From NCBI RefSeq assembly GCF_020921035.1, contig NC_063152.1:18490001-18554000 (forward strand): 64,000 bases of DNA. The letters are read 5' to 3'. Below are positions 63,655-64,000 of this stretch, in pieces. Each line of letters begins with the position of its first letter. Position 1 is the first letter of the stretch. This stretch comes from Rhodamnia argentea. Lineage: Eukaryota; Streptophyta; Magnoliopsida; Myrtales; Myrtaceae. A program made the position numbers and the translations under genes. The notes under the pieces are model-generated. The model did not search any database. It worked only from the letters and a program-made list of their open reading frames with translations, and was not told the origin of the DNA.

Positions 63655-63785
63655 AATTACATATATGAGTAGTGGAAGATATCGCCAATGAAGAATGGTA
63701 GTTTTGTACGAGAGTCTCCGTATAAAACTATTGTCTTGTTAGACCTTCTTTCTCTATCCTACGAAGGCTTGACAGAAACGGTCCC
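63655..63785 (-). pseudogene. Neprosin exon 3 relic of a tandem paralogue
   Basis: On the minus strand it reads RRIEKEGLTRQ, a stop, then FYTETLVQNYHSSLAISSTT H, which aligns to [20 protein letters not shown] / [13 protein letters not shown] of exon 3 at 60665-60760. At 63546-63600 the bases also resemble the intron just after that exon (CGGTTGACTATTGTTGTCCT versus CAGTCGACTATTGTCGTCCT). It has an in-frame stop and no good donor, so it is dead. Upstream exons would lie beyond the window or are lost. Confidence 0.8.
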
Positions 63786-64000
63786 TGAACTTGGACAGAT
63801 TATATAACGTGGTCTCTGAATTTTTAATTTCTGTAATATAGTCCCTGAATTTTAGTTGAATGTACAATGTCGTTTTTGAATTTTTAATTTGTTTAACGTG
63901 GTTCATGAACTTTTTGTAAATGTTCAAAGTAATCCCTTTACTACATGATATATATGATGTTGTCCTCGATCAAAGACAACAGTGTTCGACCAAAAAAAAA
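63786..64000 (+). mobile_element. MITE arm running into the window edge
   Basis: GTCCCTGAACTTGG, GTCTCTGAATTTTTAATTTC and TAGTTGAATGTACAATGTCG match the left arm of the MITE at 57836-58145. It starts within the neprosin relic. The right arm is cut off or replaced by the A-run at the end. Confidence 0.6.

Overview
This is nuclear DNA from a flowering plant, almost certainly a woody eudicot. The coding content is plant-specific (germin-like protein, proton-pump-interactor-like protein, beta-tubulin, fatty acid 2-hydroxylase, neprosin/DUF239). Introns are short with plant-type splice sites. Nested Copia, Gypsy, LINE and MITE insertions fill the rest, and there is a plastid ndhD insertion. The abundant long-armed MITEs that begin GGGAAAATTACCAAAA remind me of Myrtales (Eucalyptus-like) genomes, but that is only an impression. 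I see no prokaryotic, viral or CRISPR system.

Layout. 1-2160: an internally deleted PIF/Harbinger DNA transposon with both terminal inverted repeats and a 3-bp duplication. 2160-5540: repeat patchwork holding a start-less germin exon-1 relic, a Copia 3' end inside a long inverted repeat, a plastid ndhD fragment flanked by direct repeats, and germin promoter-like sequence. 5540-8640: no gene; an AT-rich stretch with a degenerate GTTGGTAATT motif and a MITE end. 8700-9490 (-): a two-exon germin-like gene with a single-base frameshift. 12935-14952 (-): a six-exon gene of the proton pump interactor family, every intron in phase 0. 20980-23472 (-): an intact three-exon beta-tubulin gene (445 aa). 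25605-33712 (+): an old, decayed Copia element containing two younger MITEs whose target-site duplications are confirmed by the restored Copia reading frame. 34400-42900 (-): remnant of a Gypsy element, itself interrupted by a younger Copia derivative (38371-42338, 5-bp TSD ATTAT) and by a probable solo LTR (35126-37269) that carries a LINE 3' end. 44150-47220: a very large nested palindrome. 51300-55555 (+): the fatty acid 2-hydroxylase gene (237 aa), with a perfect 267-bp tandem duplication in its 5' UTR intron and a probable GC-AG intron. 57149-62238 (-): a seven-exon neprosin-domain gene (401 aa), with a broken exon-3 copy of a tandem paralogue near the right edge (63655-63785).

The five genes do not form a pathway; they are independent plant genes separated by repeats. 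The most notable material is the layered insertion history, which reading frames across the junctions let one reconstruct by eye. Other points are the plastid capture, the gene-relic pairs (germin, neprosin), a neprosin protein that seems to lack one of its two active-site glutamates, and the recent duplication inside the hydroxylase leader intron. I did not find a convincing wholly new biological system.
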